A stretch of DNA of 64,000 bases, from the NCBI RefSeq assembly GCF_003007785.1, contig NZ_PXOH01000018.1:1-64000 (forward strand). Direction: 5' to 3'. The DNA comes from Aphanothece hegewaldii CCALA 016 (GTDB lineage Bacteria > Cyanobacteriota > Cyanobacteriia > Cyanobacteriales > Microcystaceae). The notes under the pieces were generated by a model. It saw only the letters and a list, made by a program, of their open reading frames with translations, did no database searches and was not told the DNA's origin. Of the stretch, positions 17,788 to 26,013 are shown in pieces (position 1 is the stretch's first letter; each line of letters starts with the position of its first letter). A program made the position numbers and the translations under genes.

Positions 17788-19722
17788 TTAAACAAAAAAG
17801 TTAGCGGAAGTAGCTATATTATCCAAAACATTTAACGGCTCATAACTGGCTAAAAGTGGCTCAGAACTTTGAGAGATGAGATTAGTCGTACCAGCAATAT
17901 TTGTACTACTATCATTATCCCGAATATTCCATAAAGCAACATTCTGTGATCCTAACCTTCCGTTAGTCGGATATTTTAGCTGTAAGAAAGCGAATTCTGT
18001 CGGCTCGGCAAGTGTATCATTAATCGGAGAGAGAGAAATAGTTTTATTCTTTTCACCTGCATTAAAAGTCACAGTTGTCAAGCTAGTCGGGGTAAAATCT
18101 TGACCAGCGATCGCGGTTCCATTAGAAATATAATATTGTACAGTAGAAGGATCGGCTAATCTTCCTAAACGAGTTATTGTAACGGTTGTCGGACTACCCC
18201 CTTCTGTACTGGTAAAAGAAGGTCTAGAGAACTGAATCGTTGTATCATTATTGAAAATCGTGCCTTGTCCGGTTGCATCAGCAATAGTGGCATTTGTTGG
18301 AGAGGTAAGATTAACAAAGAAGGTTTCACTAGGTTCTACAGTTTTATCACCAATGATGGGAACGCTCACAGTTTTGCTGGTTTGTCCTGGGGTAAAGGTT
18401 AGAGTTCCGGATGTATTCGTGTAATCACTCCCGGCGAGCGCTGTACCATTAGCAGTTCCATACATCACTGTAATGTTAGAATTTGAAGCACCAGAAAGGG
18501 TCACGGTAAAAGTAGCATTTTTTGTCTCGATATTACCTTCGGTGATTCTGATATCGTTGATGCTGATGGAGGGTGTATTTATGATGGGTTGAGTTTGAAT
18601 CCCTAATTGCCAACCACCGGCAATAATACCATCATCGCCTATTGTATCATCGACTACATACAATCTCCAAGTTCCATTAGGATTTGTATTATTGAATACT
18701 TCTAAATTTGCACTATATGGGCCAGCCGGTGCAGGAGCAGCAAAAGTATCTCCAGTTACAAAATCAGTAGGTTTATAGATTCCTGTACTAATTTGACCTA
18801 AGTCTGATAAGCTTGCTGCTGCTGTCTGGTTAAAAGTGAGGTTAACGCCGTTTATATCTCCTTCTCCTCCCGCGTCAGACATTAAGAGGGTTTTTTGTCC
18901 ATTAGGTCCGACTAATAAAATATCGACATCATCTGGGAAACTATGACTCATATTTCTTAGAGTCACAGTAACTTTAGTAATGAGTCCTGTTAAACCTGAC
19001 ACATTAATACTAGAGGGATAAAGACTAGCGGCACCAACATCATTAATCGTAATTGAACTAAAATTACTAAAAATTGAGGGATCGTCATCAAGAATGGTAT
19101 AAGTAGCCGTTGTCTGAGTTCCGAGTGTTGCGCCACCTGTTGGGGTTCCGAGTTGAATGTTAATGGTTTCATTAAACTCAACTAGGCTATCTTGAACAAT
19201 GGGGATAGAAACCGTTTTAGAAGTTTCCCCATTAGCGAAACTAACTGTAATCGGGAAATTATTCGTATAATCAGTTCCTGGAGTGGCTGTACCTGCTGGG
19301 TTGCGTAATTGTACTGGAACGGTAATAGCACCAACGCTTCCACCGACTCGGTTAATCGTAATGGGTTGAACTAGAGTACCATTTTCGTTGACGCTGAATG
19401 TTGTAGAACTAAATTGTAAAGTACCTGAAGAAGTGGACAAAGCTAAAATAGTATTATCGCCACCAGGCAGATCGACCCGCTTAAAGTTTAGTCTAGTGTT
19501 AGTGAGGTTATCCTCTTCATTATCTCTATCATTAATGGTCACATCACCCGTTTTCAAAACATTGACGAATTCTGTCTGAGTTATTCTTGAAGAGAGAGTT
19601 AGATTTTCTAAAGAGTCGCTTACTTTACTCTCAAATCGACGGGATGCGGTCAATGATTCTTGTTTTTCACTTAAAGGCGCATTTAAACTATATGAAAAAT
19701 AATTCTCTTGACTATTCGACAT
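17788..19722 (-). CDS. Calx-beta/P-domain exoprotein that has lost its protease domain
   Basis: A 644-residue paralogue of the subtilase at 20254-23427. Order: family leader (MSNSQENYFSYSLNAPLSEK), a stub that matches the end of the subtilase domain (RITQTEFVNVLKTGDVTIND, about residues 46-65), Calx-beta (about 95-215), a proprotein-convertase P-domain (about 220-375), two Calx-beta domains (about 385-490 and 490-600) and the common tail ending ATSANFFV. About 415 codons covering the whole catalytic domain are absent relative to the paralogue, without loss of frame. It may act as a calcium-binding surface or matrix protein rather than a protease. There is no Sec signal peptide, so secretion may use the tail and a type I system; that is inference. 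Confidence 0.85.
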   Translation of the reverse strand: MSNSQENYFSYSLNAPLSEKQESLTASRRFESKVSDSLENLTLSSRITQTEFVNVLKTGDVTINDRDNEEDNLTNTRLNFKRVDLPGGDNTILALSTSSGTLQFSSTTFSVNENGTLVQPITINRVGGSVGAITVPVQLRNPAGTATPGTDYTNNFPITVSFANGETSKTVSIPIVQDSLVEFNETINIQLGTPTGGATLGTQTTATYTILDDDPSIFSNFSSITINDVGAASLYPSSINVSGLTGLITKVTVTLRNMSHSFPDDVDILLVGPNGQKTLLMSDAGGEGDINGVNLTFNQTAAASLSDLGQISTGIYKPTDFVTGDTFAAPAPAGPYSANLEVFNNTNPNGTWRLYVVDDTIGDDGIIAGGWQLGIQTQPIINTPSISINDIRITEGNIETKNATFTVTLSGASNSNITVMYGTANGTALAGSDYTNTSGTLTFTPGQTSKTVSVPIIGDKTVEPSETFFVNLTSPTNATIADATGQGTIFNNDTTIQFSRPSFTSTEGGSPTTVTITRLGRLADPSTVQYYISNGTAIAGQDFTPTSLTTVTFNAGEKNKTISLSPINDTLAEPTEFAFLQLKYPTNGRLGSQNVALWNIRDNDSSTNIAGTTNLISQSSEPLLASYEPLNVLDNIATSANFFV

Positions 19723-20253
19723 GAGTAATGACCTCTTTTTTTTATACTGTAAAATAATTTGTTTGATTTTGTGCAGAACTAAAATATGTCTGGCTTTAAG
19801 TAATTTAATTCAATCTAGTCAACTGAAATTTACTCACAGTTTAATTTTGTCTAAATTGAATAAGTTTTAGGATTCAAAAATAAAGATAAGCTTAAATTAT
19901 GATACTATGATGGTTTGATTTTTGGCAAGAAAATTTATGAGACTTGTTAAATTTTAAATAGGCGATAATTGTGAGCAGCTATTTAAAGTGAGTATAAGAT
20001 TTAACATTCTTATTAATAAATTTCAAATATTTTAAAGGTATAATTACCTTAATCTGACTCATTTTCTACTTTTTTGGCTATCTAGTAATTTTTTATTTAT
20101 TTTCATGTTGTAAATTTGTTATTCAGCTTCTAATAAGCGAAAAACAGAGCGTCAAAAGAGTTAATATCATTTTTCAATCATTCATGCAAGAGATAAAAAG
20201 GTAGAGACGCGATATGGCACGTCTCTACACTTACAATTTTTTAAAGAGTCAAA
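19723..20253. other. Intergenic region between exoprotein paralogues
   Basis: No gene is visible in these 531 bases. The part next to 19722 carries the shared leader with GAGGTCATTACTC before the ATG and the shared motif AATTATGATACT (19894-19905). Around 20020-20100 it is recognisably similar to 23830-23910, which shows that the duplication which made the paralogues included several hundred bases of upstream DNA. A palindromic repeat is at 20201-20228. Confidence 0.6.
20201..20228. repeat. GTAGAGACGCG palindromic repeat
   Basis: GTAGAGACGCGATA/TGGCACGTCTCTAC, a 28-base near-palindrome 25 bases after the stop codon of the subtilase gene. Probable terminator hairpin; member of the dispersed family. 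Confidence 0.75.
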
Positions 20254-23200
20254 TTAAACAAAAAAGTTAGCCGAAGTAGCCATATTATCCCAAATATTTA
20301 ACGGCTCATAACTCGCTAAAAGTGGGTCAGAACTTTGAGACATTAGACTAGCCGTACCTGCAACATTTGTACTACTATCATTGTCCAGAATATACCATAA
20401 AGCGACATCCTGCGCCCCTAACGTTCCACCCGTCAGACTTTTTAGCTGTAAGAAAGCTAATTCTTTTGGCTCGGCAAGTGTATCATTAATCGGAGAGAGG
20501 GAGACTGTTTTACTACTTTCGTTAGCATTAAAAGTGATTGTTGTCAAGCCAGAATTGGTAAAATCTTGACCAGCGATCGCACTTCCATTGGTCAGATAAA
20601 ATTGTACAGTAGAAGAATTGGTTAATGCTCCTAAGCGAGTAATTGTAACTGTTGTTGGATTGCCGCCTTCTGTACCAGTATAGGAAAATTTAGAGAACTG
20701 AATCGTTGTATCATTATTGACGATCGTACCTTGTCCAGTTGCATCAGCAAGAGTGGCATTTGTTGGAGAAGTTAGATTAACCAAGAAGGTTTCATCAGGT
20801 TCTACAGTGGTATCACCAATAATGGGAACGGTAAAAGTTTGACTGGTTTGTCCTGGAATAAAAGTCAGAGTACCAGATGTATTCGTGTAATCACTTCCTG
20901 CGAGCGCTGTGCCATTGGCGGTTCCATAGTTAACAGTAACATTGGAATCTGTAGCACCAGAAAGCGTCACGGTAAAGGTAGCATTTTTTGTCCCGCTATT
21001 GCCTTCAATGATGCTGATGTCGTTGATACTGATAGCAGGTGTAGGTATTGTCGGTTGAGTCTGAATTGCTAATTGCCAGCCACCGGCGATCGATCCTGTA
21101 TCCAGATTTGCATCATCGACAACATACAATTTCCAAATTCCATTAGCACCAGTGTTATTAAATACTCCTAAATTAGCATCATATGGGCCAGCCGGAGCAG
21201 GAGTCGCAAAAGTATCGCCAGAACCTATATCAGTCGGTTTATAGGTTTTTGAGGTAATTTGTCCTAAGTCTGGTAAGCTTGCTGCTGCTGTCTGGCTGAA
21301 GGTGAGGTTAACGCCGTTTAGATCACTACTTCCCCCCACATCAGACATTAAAATGGTTTTTTGTCCATTAGGTCCAACTAATAAAATATCGACATCATCT
21401 GGGTAAGTATGACTTATGTTGTTTAAGGTAACAGTGACTTTAGTAATGAGTCCTGTTAAACCTGAAACATTAATTTCGGAGGGATAGGGACTAGCGGCAC
21501 TACTATCATTAATCGTGATCGAATTAGAATTACTAAAGATGGGAGTATCATCATCGATAATGAAATAAGTAGCCGTTGTCTGAGTTCCTAGTGTTGCGCC
21601 ACCCGTTGGTGTTCCGAGTTTAATTCTAATGCTTTCATTCAGTTCTATTAGGCTGTCTTGTAAGATGGGGAGCGAAACCGTCTTAGAAGTTTCTCCATTG
21701 GCGAAGTTAACTGTAATGGGTAAAGTATTCGTATAATCAGTCCCCGGAGTGGCTGTACCTGCTGGGTTGTCTAATTGTACTGGGACACTAACGGCACCAA
21801 CGCTTCCACCGACTCGGTTAATCGTAATGGATTTAATGATCGTACCATTTTCGTTGACGCTGAATGTCGCCGAACTAAATTCTAAAACACCAGAAGAATT
21901 AGCTAGAGCTAGGATAACATTACCTAATCCTGGCATATCGACCCGTTTAAAGTTTAGTCCAGTGTTGGTGACGTTATCATCTTCATTATCTCCATCATTG
22001 ATGGTCACACCACCCGCTTTTAGGGCATAGACGAATTCTGATTGGGTTAATCTTCGTCCGAGGGTTTGAACGGCTAACTGCTGTGCTAGGACGGCAATTC
22101 CCGCAATGTGAGGGGATGCTTGACTTGTACCTGCGTATTCTACTGTTCCCGTTCCAGTTGCACCCGCCCCAGTAATCATCGCTCCTGGTGCAAAGATATC
22201 TGTTTGTGTGCTACTTCTTTGTGAGAAGCTAGTAATACGATCGGCACCAGTTGTATAGTCAGTTGCGCCGCTACCCCAGTAATAATCCCCGCCATTGTTT
22301 CCATCCCATACAGCCCCAACAGATAGGGAGTTAGGATCGGCTGCCGGATAAGAAACACCCTGAGCGCTACCATTTTCATAGAAGCTATTACCTGAAGCCG
22401 ATACCACGATAACGCCTAGTGCGGCTAGTGCGGCTAGTTCGTCAGAGAGTCCATATAGTGTTTTCGCCGTGTTGTAGTTACCACTATCACCAAGGGACAT
22501 ATTGATACTAGCGATATTGTAAGTTGCGGCGTTGGCTACGACCCATTGTAAAGCTTGCTCAATATAGGAAAAATATCCAGATCCTGAATCTTCAAACACT
22601 TTGAGGGCAATAATATTAGCATTGGGAGCCATTCCTTTATAAGTTCCATCTTGGGAAGCGGCAATGCTAGTGACGTTTGAACCATGCCCATCAAAGTCTT
22701 GCGCGTTAGAGTCTCCATCAGCGAAATCGTATTGATAGACAATGCGATCGCTTATTCCATCATTATTCGTATCTGGACCAAAAAAGGGATGATTGCGGTT
22801 AATCCCAGTATCAAGAACCACTGTCGCAAAGCCATTACCATTGATTCCAGCAAAACGTGTATCAGCACGAAACTGATCGATTCTAATTAGTGGACCTGAT
22901 TGATTAGTTTGTGGTTTCACCGTTCCATTGTTGATTTTAGGAATTTTGTCTAAGAAAATAGGAGCTTGAGAATTGGTTGTGGTCAGTAGGGGAAGTAACT
23001 GATTAATTAAGGCTTGTAGCGGTTTCCCTGAAGGGTCAGTTTTTCCTAAGTATTGGCTTCCTAAAGTATTGAGCAGATTGATATTGTTACTCAAGAGTGC
23101 ATTTGTTACCGTTCCAAGTTCACTACCCTTAGAAGGAGTCGCGTCAGCCCCAGTAACAGCAATAGTGGATGTGTTGCTACTTCCTTCTAAATCATTTTTA

Positions 23201-23427
23201 TTATCCAAAACCTCCGCTACTGGCTTCGTTTTTAATATTTGGTGAATCGGTGGCAATTCGCTATTTTTTGTGCTGAGTTGAAATACAGAAATAACCTCTT
23301 TTTCTTGTTGTTTTTCTAAAGAGTCATTCACTTTACACTCTAACCTTGATACGGTCAATGATTCTTGTCCTTCACTTAAAGGATCATTAAAACTATATGA
23401 AAAAAGATTCTCTTGACTATTCGACAT
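20254..23427 (-). CDS. Subtilisin-like serine protease with Calx-beta and P domains
   Basis: A 1057-residue exoprotease. Residues 1-28 are the family leader. Residues about 180-455 are an S8 peptidase domain with the triad Asp206 (VVLDTGI), His248 (DGHGSNV) and Ser435 (AGTSQASPH) and the oxyanion Asn347. Then follow Calx-beta (about 510-620), a P-domain (about 625-790), two further Calx-beta domains (about 800-1000) and the tail ending MATSANFFV. It probably cleaves extracellular protein and binds calcium. There is no classical signal peptide. GAGGTC lies about eight bases before the ATG. It is the only one of the three tandem paralogues that still looks complete, and it contains a TTAC plus near-match to the guide of the neighbouring tnpB element (about 20880). 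Confidence 0.9.
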   Translation of the reverse strand: MSNSQENLFSYSFNDPLSEGQESLTVSRLECKVNDSLEKQQEKEVISVFQLSTKNSELPPIHQILKTKPVAEVLDNKNDLEGSSNTSTIAVTGADATPSKGSELGTVTNALLSNNINLLNTLGSQYLGKTDPSGKPLQALINQLLPLLTTTNSQAPIFLDKIPKINNGTVKPQTNQSGPLIRIDQFRADTRFAGINGNGFATVVLDTGINRNHPFFGPDTNNDGISDRIVYQYDFADGDSNAQDFDGHGSNVTSIAASQDGTYKGMAPNANIIALKVFEDSGSGYFSYIEQALQWVVANAATYNIASINMSLGDSGNYNTAKTLYGLSDELAALAALGVIVVSASGNSFYENGSAQGVSYPAADPNSLSVGAVWDGNNGGDYYWGSGATDYTTGADRITSFSQRSSTQTDIFAPGAMITGAGATGTGTVEYAGTSQASPHIAGIAVLAQQLAVQTLGRRLTQSEFVYALKAGGVTINDGDNEDDNVTNTGLNFKRVDMPGLGNVILALANSSGVLEFSSATFSVNENGTIIKSITINRVGGSVGAVSVPVQLDNPAGTATPGTDYTNTLPITVNFANGETSKTVSLPILQDSLIELNESIRIKLGTPTGGATLGTQTTATYFIIDDDTPIFSNSNSITINDSSAASPYPSEINVSGLTGLITKVTVTLNNISHTYPDDVDILLVGPNGQKTILMSDVGGSSDLNGVNLTFSQTAAASLPDLGQITSKTYKPTDIGSGDTFATPAPAGPYDANLGVFNNTGANGIWKLYVVDDANLDTGSIAGGWQLAIQTQPTIPTPAISINDISIIEGNSGTKNATFTVTLSGATDSNVTVNYGTANGTALAGSDYTNTSGTLTFIPGQTSQTFTVPIIGDTTVEPDETFLVNLTSPTNATLADATGQGTIVNNDTTIQFSKFSYTGTEGGNPTTVTITRLGALTNSSTVQFYLTNGSAIAGQDFTNSGLTTITFNANESSKTVSLSPINDTLAEPKELAFLQLKSLTGGTLGAQDVALWYILDNDSSTNVAGTASLMSQSSDPLLASYEPLNIWDNMATSANFFV

Positions 23428-24018
23428 GATTAATGACCTCTTTTTTTAGATTAAATTTCCTGTGGTTTCACAGTAAAATAAGTTGTTTGAATTTGTGCAA
23501 AACTTTACTTTAAATTAGTTAAAGCAATTTATAGCGGTCTAAAAATTAGGGTTAGGTTATATAGGAACAATCGAATTTCTTATCTCTAGTCAAATCAAAT
23601 TTAGTAACAGTTAAAATTTGGCTCTACTGAACTAAATTAAGTCTTGATAAATTATTTAACTCTAGAATTATGATACTATTTAGTCTTCAGCTTGACCACA
23701 AATTTAATAATTATTATATATTTAATAGTTAAAACTTAATTTTTGCGATAAATATTAGATTTTTGTTCTAGAATATTTTGATTTTATAAGCTAATTTAAT
23801 AAAATATTTAACATTACATTAAGAAATTTTAAATATTTCAAAGGACTGATACTAAATCCCTGTGAATCGTATATTTGTATCATATTCTACTTTTTTCGCA
23901 ATATAGTAAATATGTATTGCTCAAACTTCCCTTTATTTCTATCTTATTTGGGACTGACATGAAAAGTTGAAAAAACTATCCTAAAAGTAAAGAGAGTTAG
24001 AAGAAAGGAAATCAAAAA
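23428..24018. other. Intergenic region between divergent genes
   Basis: No gene is visible in 591 bases. The minus-strand side has the shared exoprotein leader and the motif AATTATGATACT (23666-23677). Compared with the related stretch at 20020-20100, a segment containing GATACTAAATCC is inserted near 23870. The + side close to 24018 has AAGAAAGGAAATC, a usable ribosome binding site for the next gene. Confidence 0.55.
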
Positions 24019-24705
24019 ATGTTAAACACCAACAACAAGAAAACCACTGCCGTACTCAGCTTATTACTGGGAACCCTAACCATTACTCCACTCTTATCTA
24101 TAGCGCCCATCGTAGTCAAGAGCGCACAAGCACAACAATACAATCAATATGCACAAGCCGTTCTTCCTGTAGGAACTACTATTCCAGTGAGATACGAAAA
24201 AGAAAAAAGAATTCTCATGGCTAAAAATGAAACCATCCCTTTAACTCTTGAAGTAGCCCAAGATATTAGAGATCGTACAGGAAAAGTGGTGATCCCGACT
24301 GGCAGTAAAATCGCGGGAGAATTGCAACCATACGGACAAGGCGCTCGTTTTGTAGCGAAAAAGCTAACTTTTAAGCATGGCAATGATGTCTGGTTAAATG
24401 CCACATCTAATGTTGTCACTCGTACTGAAACCATCAAAAAAGGTGCAAACCCAACAGAAATTTTAGGGGGAACTGTAGCGGGTGCGGGTGCTGCTGCCAT
24501 TATCTCAGGATTAACAGGCGATCGCAATATCAACGCACTAGAAGTCCTTAGTGGTGCAGCCATTGGGACGATTGCGGGTTGGGCTTTGCCTACAACCGGT
24601 GTCATCGGTGGCGGTTCTAAAGAAGTTCTAGCGATCGCACCTCGTCGAGATCTCACCCTAACACTGCGATCAAATTTGTATGTTGATAAATATGATTATC
24701 GATGA
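24019..24705 (+). CDS. Exported protein with glycine-zipper-like segment, unknown function
   Basis: A 228-residue protein with a signal peptide cleaved after about residue 39 (KSAQAQ). The middle (about residues 50-140) is beta-rich: LPVGTTIPVRYEKEKRIL and GKVVIPTGSKIAGELQP resemble domains seen in secreted or envelope proteins that present an SH3-like fold. Residues about 150-200 are rich in Gly and Ala (EILGGTVAGAGAAAI, SGAAIGTIAGWALPTTG) and could insert in a membrane. I cannot name the family with confidence. The ATG at 24019 has GAAAGGAAATC a few bases upstream. No partner gene is evident. Confidence 0.7.
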   Translation: MLNTNNKKTTAVLSLLLGTLTITPLLSIAPIVVKSAQAQQYNQYAQAVLPVGTTIPVRYEKEKRILMAKNETIPLTLEVAQDIRDRTGKVVIPTGSKIAGELQPYGQGARFVAKKLTFKHGNDVWLNATSNVVTRTETIKKGANPTEILGGTVAGAGAAAIISGLTGDRNINALEVLSGAAIGTIAGWALPTTGVIGGGSKEVLAIAPRRDLTLTLRSNLYVDKYDYR

Positions 24706-24715
24706 TAACTAAAAA

Positions 24716-24740
24716 GGGTGTAGGGTCTCACCCTATACCC
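24716..24740. other. Perfect-looking hairpin between an exported protein gene and cynS
   Basis: GGGTGTAGGGT (24716-24726) pairs with ACCCTATACCC (24730-24740) with one mismatch and a three-base loop. It is flanked by A runs on the + strand, so it would be a U-tailed terminator only for minus-strand transcription. It may stabilise the 3' end of the upstream mRNA or act in the cynS leader, 52 bases before cynS. Confidence 0.5.
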
Positions 24741-24792
24741 AAAAATCGGTTTTGACGGTAAATTAGAGAGTAATCAGCTTTTTGAGGTTTTA

Positions 24793-25245
24793 ATGATGCC
24801 CCTTCCCGAAATTCCCCTCATTACCGAAAAACTCTTAGCCGCAAAAAAAGCAAAAGGTTTGAGTTTTGTTGACTTAGAACAAATTGTCGGACGAGATGAA
24901 GTCTGGTTAGCGGCTGTATTTTACCGTCAAGCGAGTGCTAGTGAAGAAGAAGCTAATAAAATTGTGACTGCATTGGGTTTAGATGCTTCTGTTATTAAAG
25001 AATTAATGAGTTATCCTGCTAAAGGTTTGGGTGACGTTGTTCCCACTGATCCGCTTATTTATCGTTTCTATGAAATTATGCAGGTTTATGGAATGCCTAT
25101 TAAAGAAATCATACACGAGAAGTTTGGCGATGGGATTATGAGTGCGATCGATTTCACACTCGATATTGAAAAAGAAGAAGATCCTAAAGGCGATCGTGTT
25201 AAGGTCATTATGAATGGCAAGTTTTTACCCTATAAGAAGTGGTAA
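24793..25245 (+). CDS. cynS: Cyanate hydratase (cyanase)
   Basis: Cyanase converts cyanate and bicarbonate to ammonia and CO2, allowing cyanate to be detoxified or used as a nitrogen source. The 150-residue protein has the N-terminal helical DNA-binding-like domain ([28 protein letters not shown]) and the C-terminal catalytic domain. The active-site Arg and Glu lie in [11 protein letters not shown] and the Ser in GIMSAIDF; all three catalytic residues are present. It starts with two successive ATG codons (24793, 24796). cynABD transport genes are not next to it, and I found no NtcA box in its short leader. Confidence 0.97.
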   Translation: MMPLPEIPLITEKLLAAKKAKGLSFVDLEQIVGRDEVWLAAVFYRQASASEEEANKIVTALGLDASVIKELMSYPAKGLGDVVPTDPLIYRFYEIMQVYGMPIKEIIHEKFGDGIMSAIDFTLDIEKEEDPKGDRVKVIMNGKFLPYKKW

Positions 25246-25308
25246 AGCAACTAATTTATATCAAGTATCTTCTCACTCATGCTGAATACGATAAGGATAA
25301 TTGGAAAA

Positions 25309-25806
25309 ATGACCCTTACTTTTAATTCAGAAAAATATCAAGAATTACTTCAGCAATATCAACCAAAACTCATTAAAACAGAAGAAGAAAACGAAAAAGC
25401 TCTCGCTTTGGTCGAAGAATTGATGCACCGTGTTAACCGTAGTTCTGAAGAGAATGCGCTATATGAACTGTTGATCACTTTAATAGAAAAATTTGAACAA
25501 AATTATTATTTACCAACAAAAAACACAAATTCTCATTCAATGCTATTATTTCTCATGGAAGAACAAGACATTAATCCAATAGATTTAATTAATGTTCTAG
25601 GCTCCTTAGAAATAGTTAATAAAATTCTTAATCTTCAGCAAGAAATGACTCGCACTCAAGCAAAAGCATTAGGAAAATTTTTTAACGTTGATCTACCGTG
25701 TGTTCACTTAAACACTGGTTTGACGCGAAGATCGCCAGATCCACCAGCCAGCCCCACACATTGTACAATTTCCGACAACCGTCATCGCGGCTTGAACAGT
25801 CACTAA
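25309..25806 (+). CDS. Orphan HigA-like antitoxin/XRE regulator with an extended C-terminus
   Basis: The body matches cyanobacterial HigA-type antitoxins: LTFNSEKYQELLQQYQPKLI, TEEENEKALALVEELMHR, then an HTH region SMLLFLMEEQDINPIDLINVLG and TRTQAKALGKFFNVD. No HigB toxin gene lies beside it. Family members end soon after FFNV; here the frame runs about 38 residues further (LPCVHLNTGLTRRSPDPPAS and beyond), and the last 99 bases overlap the 3' end of the DUF2499 gene on the opposite strand. The tail is Pro- and Arg-rich and looks like readthrough into antisense sequence, so the original stop may have been lost. The ATG at 25309 with GGA upstream is the family start; an ATG at 25279 is less likely. 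Confidence 0.75.
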   Translation: MTLTFNSEKYQELLQQYQPKLIKTEEENEKALALVEELMHRVNRSSEENALYELLITLIEKFEQNYYLPTKNTNSHSMLLFLMEEQDINPIDLINVLGSLEIVNKILNLQQEMTRTQAKALGKFFNVDLPCVHLNTGLTRRSPDPPASPTHCTISDNRHRGLNSH

Positions 25807-26013
25807 CCAAGATAAACTAAGATCATTATCGAAAAAATGCCAAGTACAAGCACACATGGCACTCACTAAAGCGGGTAACATCCCATAAGACAGTATACGC
25901 CAAGACCGATCGCCTGTCACTTCCCCATAAGTCCAGATGAACCACATTGCAGCCATCCATTCAATGACACTCGACACGTGTACCATCCAAGTTGGAATTG
26001 ATAGAGCATTCAT
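25708..26013 (-). CDS. DUF2499 family membrane protein
   Basis: A 101-residue protein with about three transmembrane helices, matching the DUF2499 family found in cyanobacteria and plastids (MNALSIPTWMVHVSSVIEWMAA, MLPALVSAMCACTWHFFDND, VVGNCTMCGAGWWIWR). Function is unknown. The ATG overlaps the gshB stop as ATGA, so it is translationally coupled as the third gene of the grxC-gshB-DUF2499 unit. Its 3' end overlaps the antitoxin-like gene coming from the other strand by 99 bases, which is unusually long for a convergent pair. Confidence 0.87.
   Translation of the reverse strand: MNALSIPTWMVHVSSVIEWMAAMWFIWTYGEVTGDRSWRILSYGMLPALVSAMCACTWHFFDNDLSLSWLVTVQAAMTVVGNCTMCGAGWWIWRSSRQTSV

Noticed and set aside
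24706..24792. NtcA site in front of cynS
   Set aside because: No GTAN8TAC match; the only GTA...TAC pair has the wrong spacing inside the hairpin.
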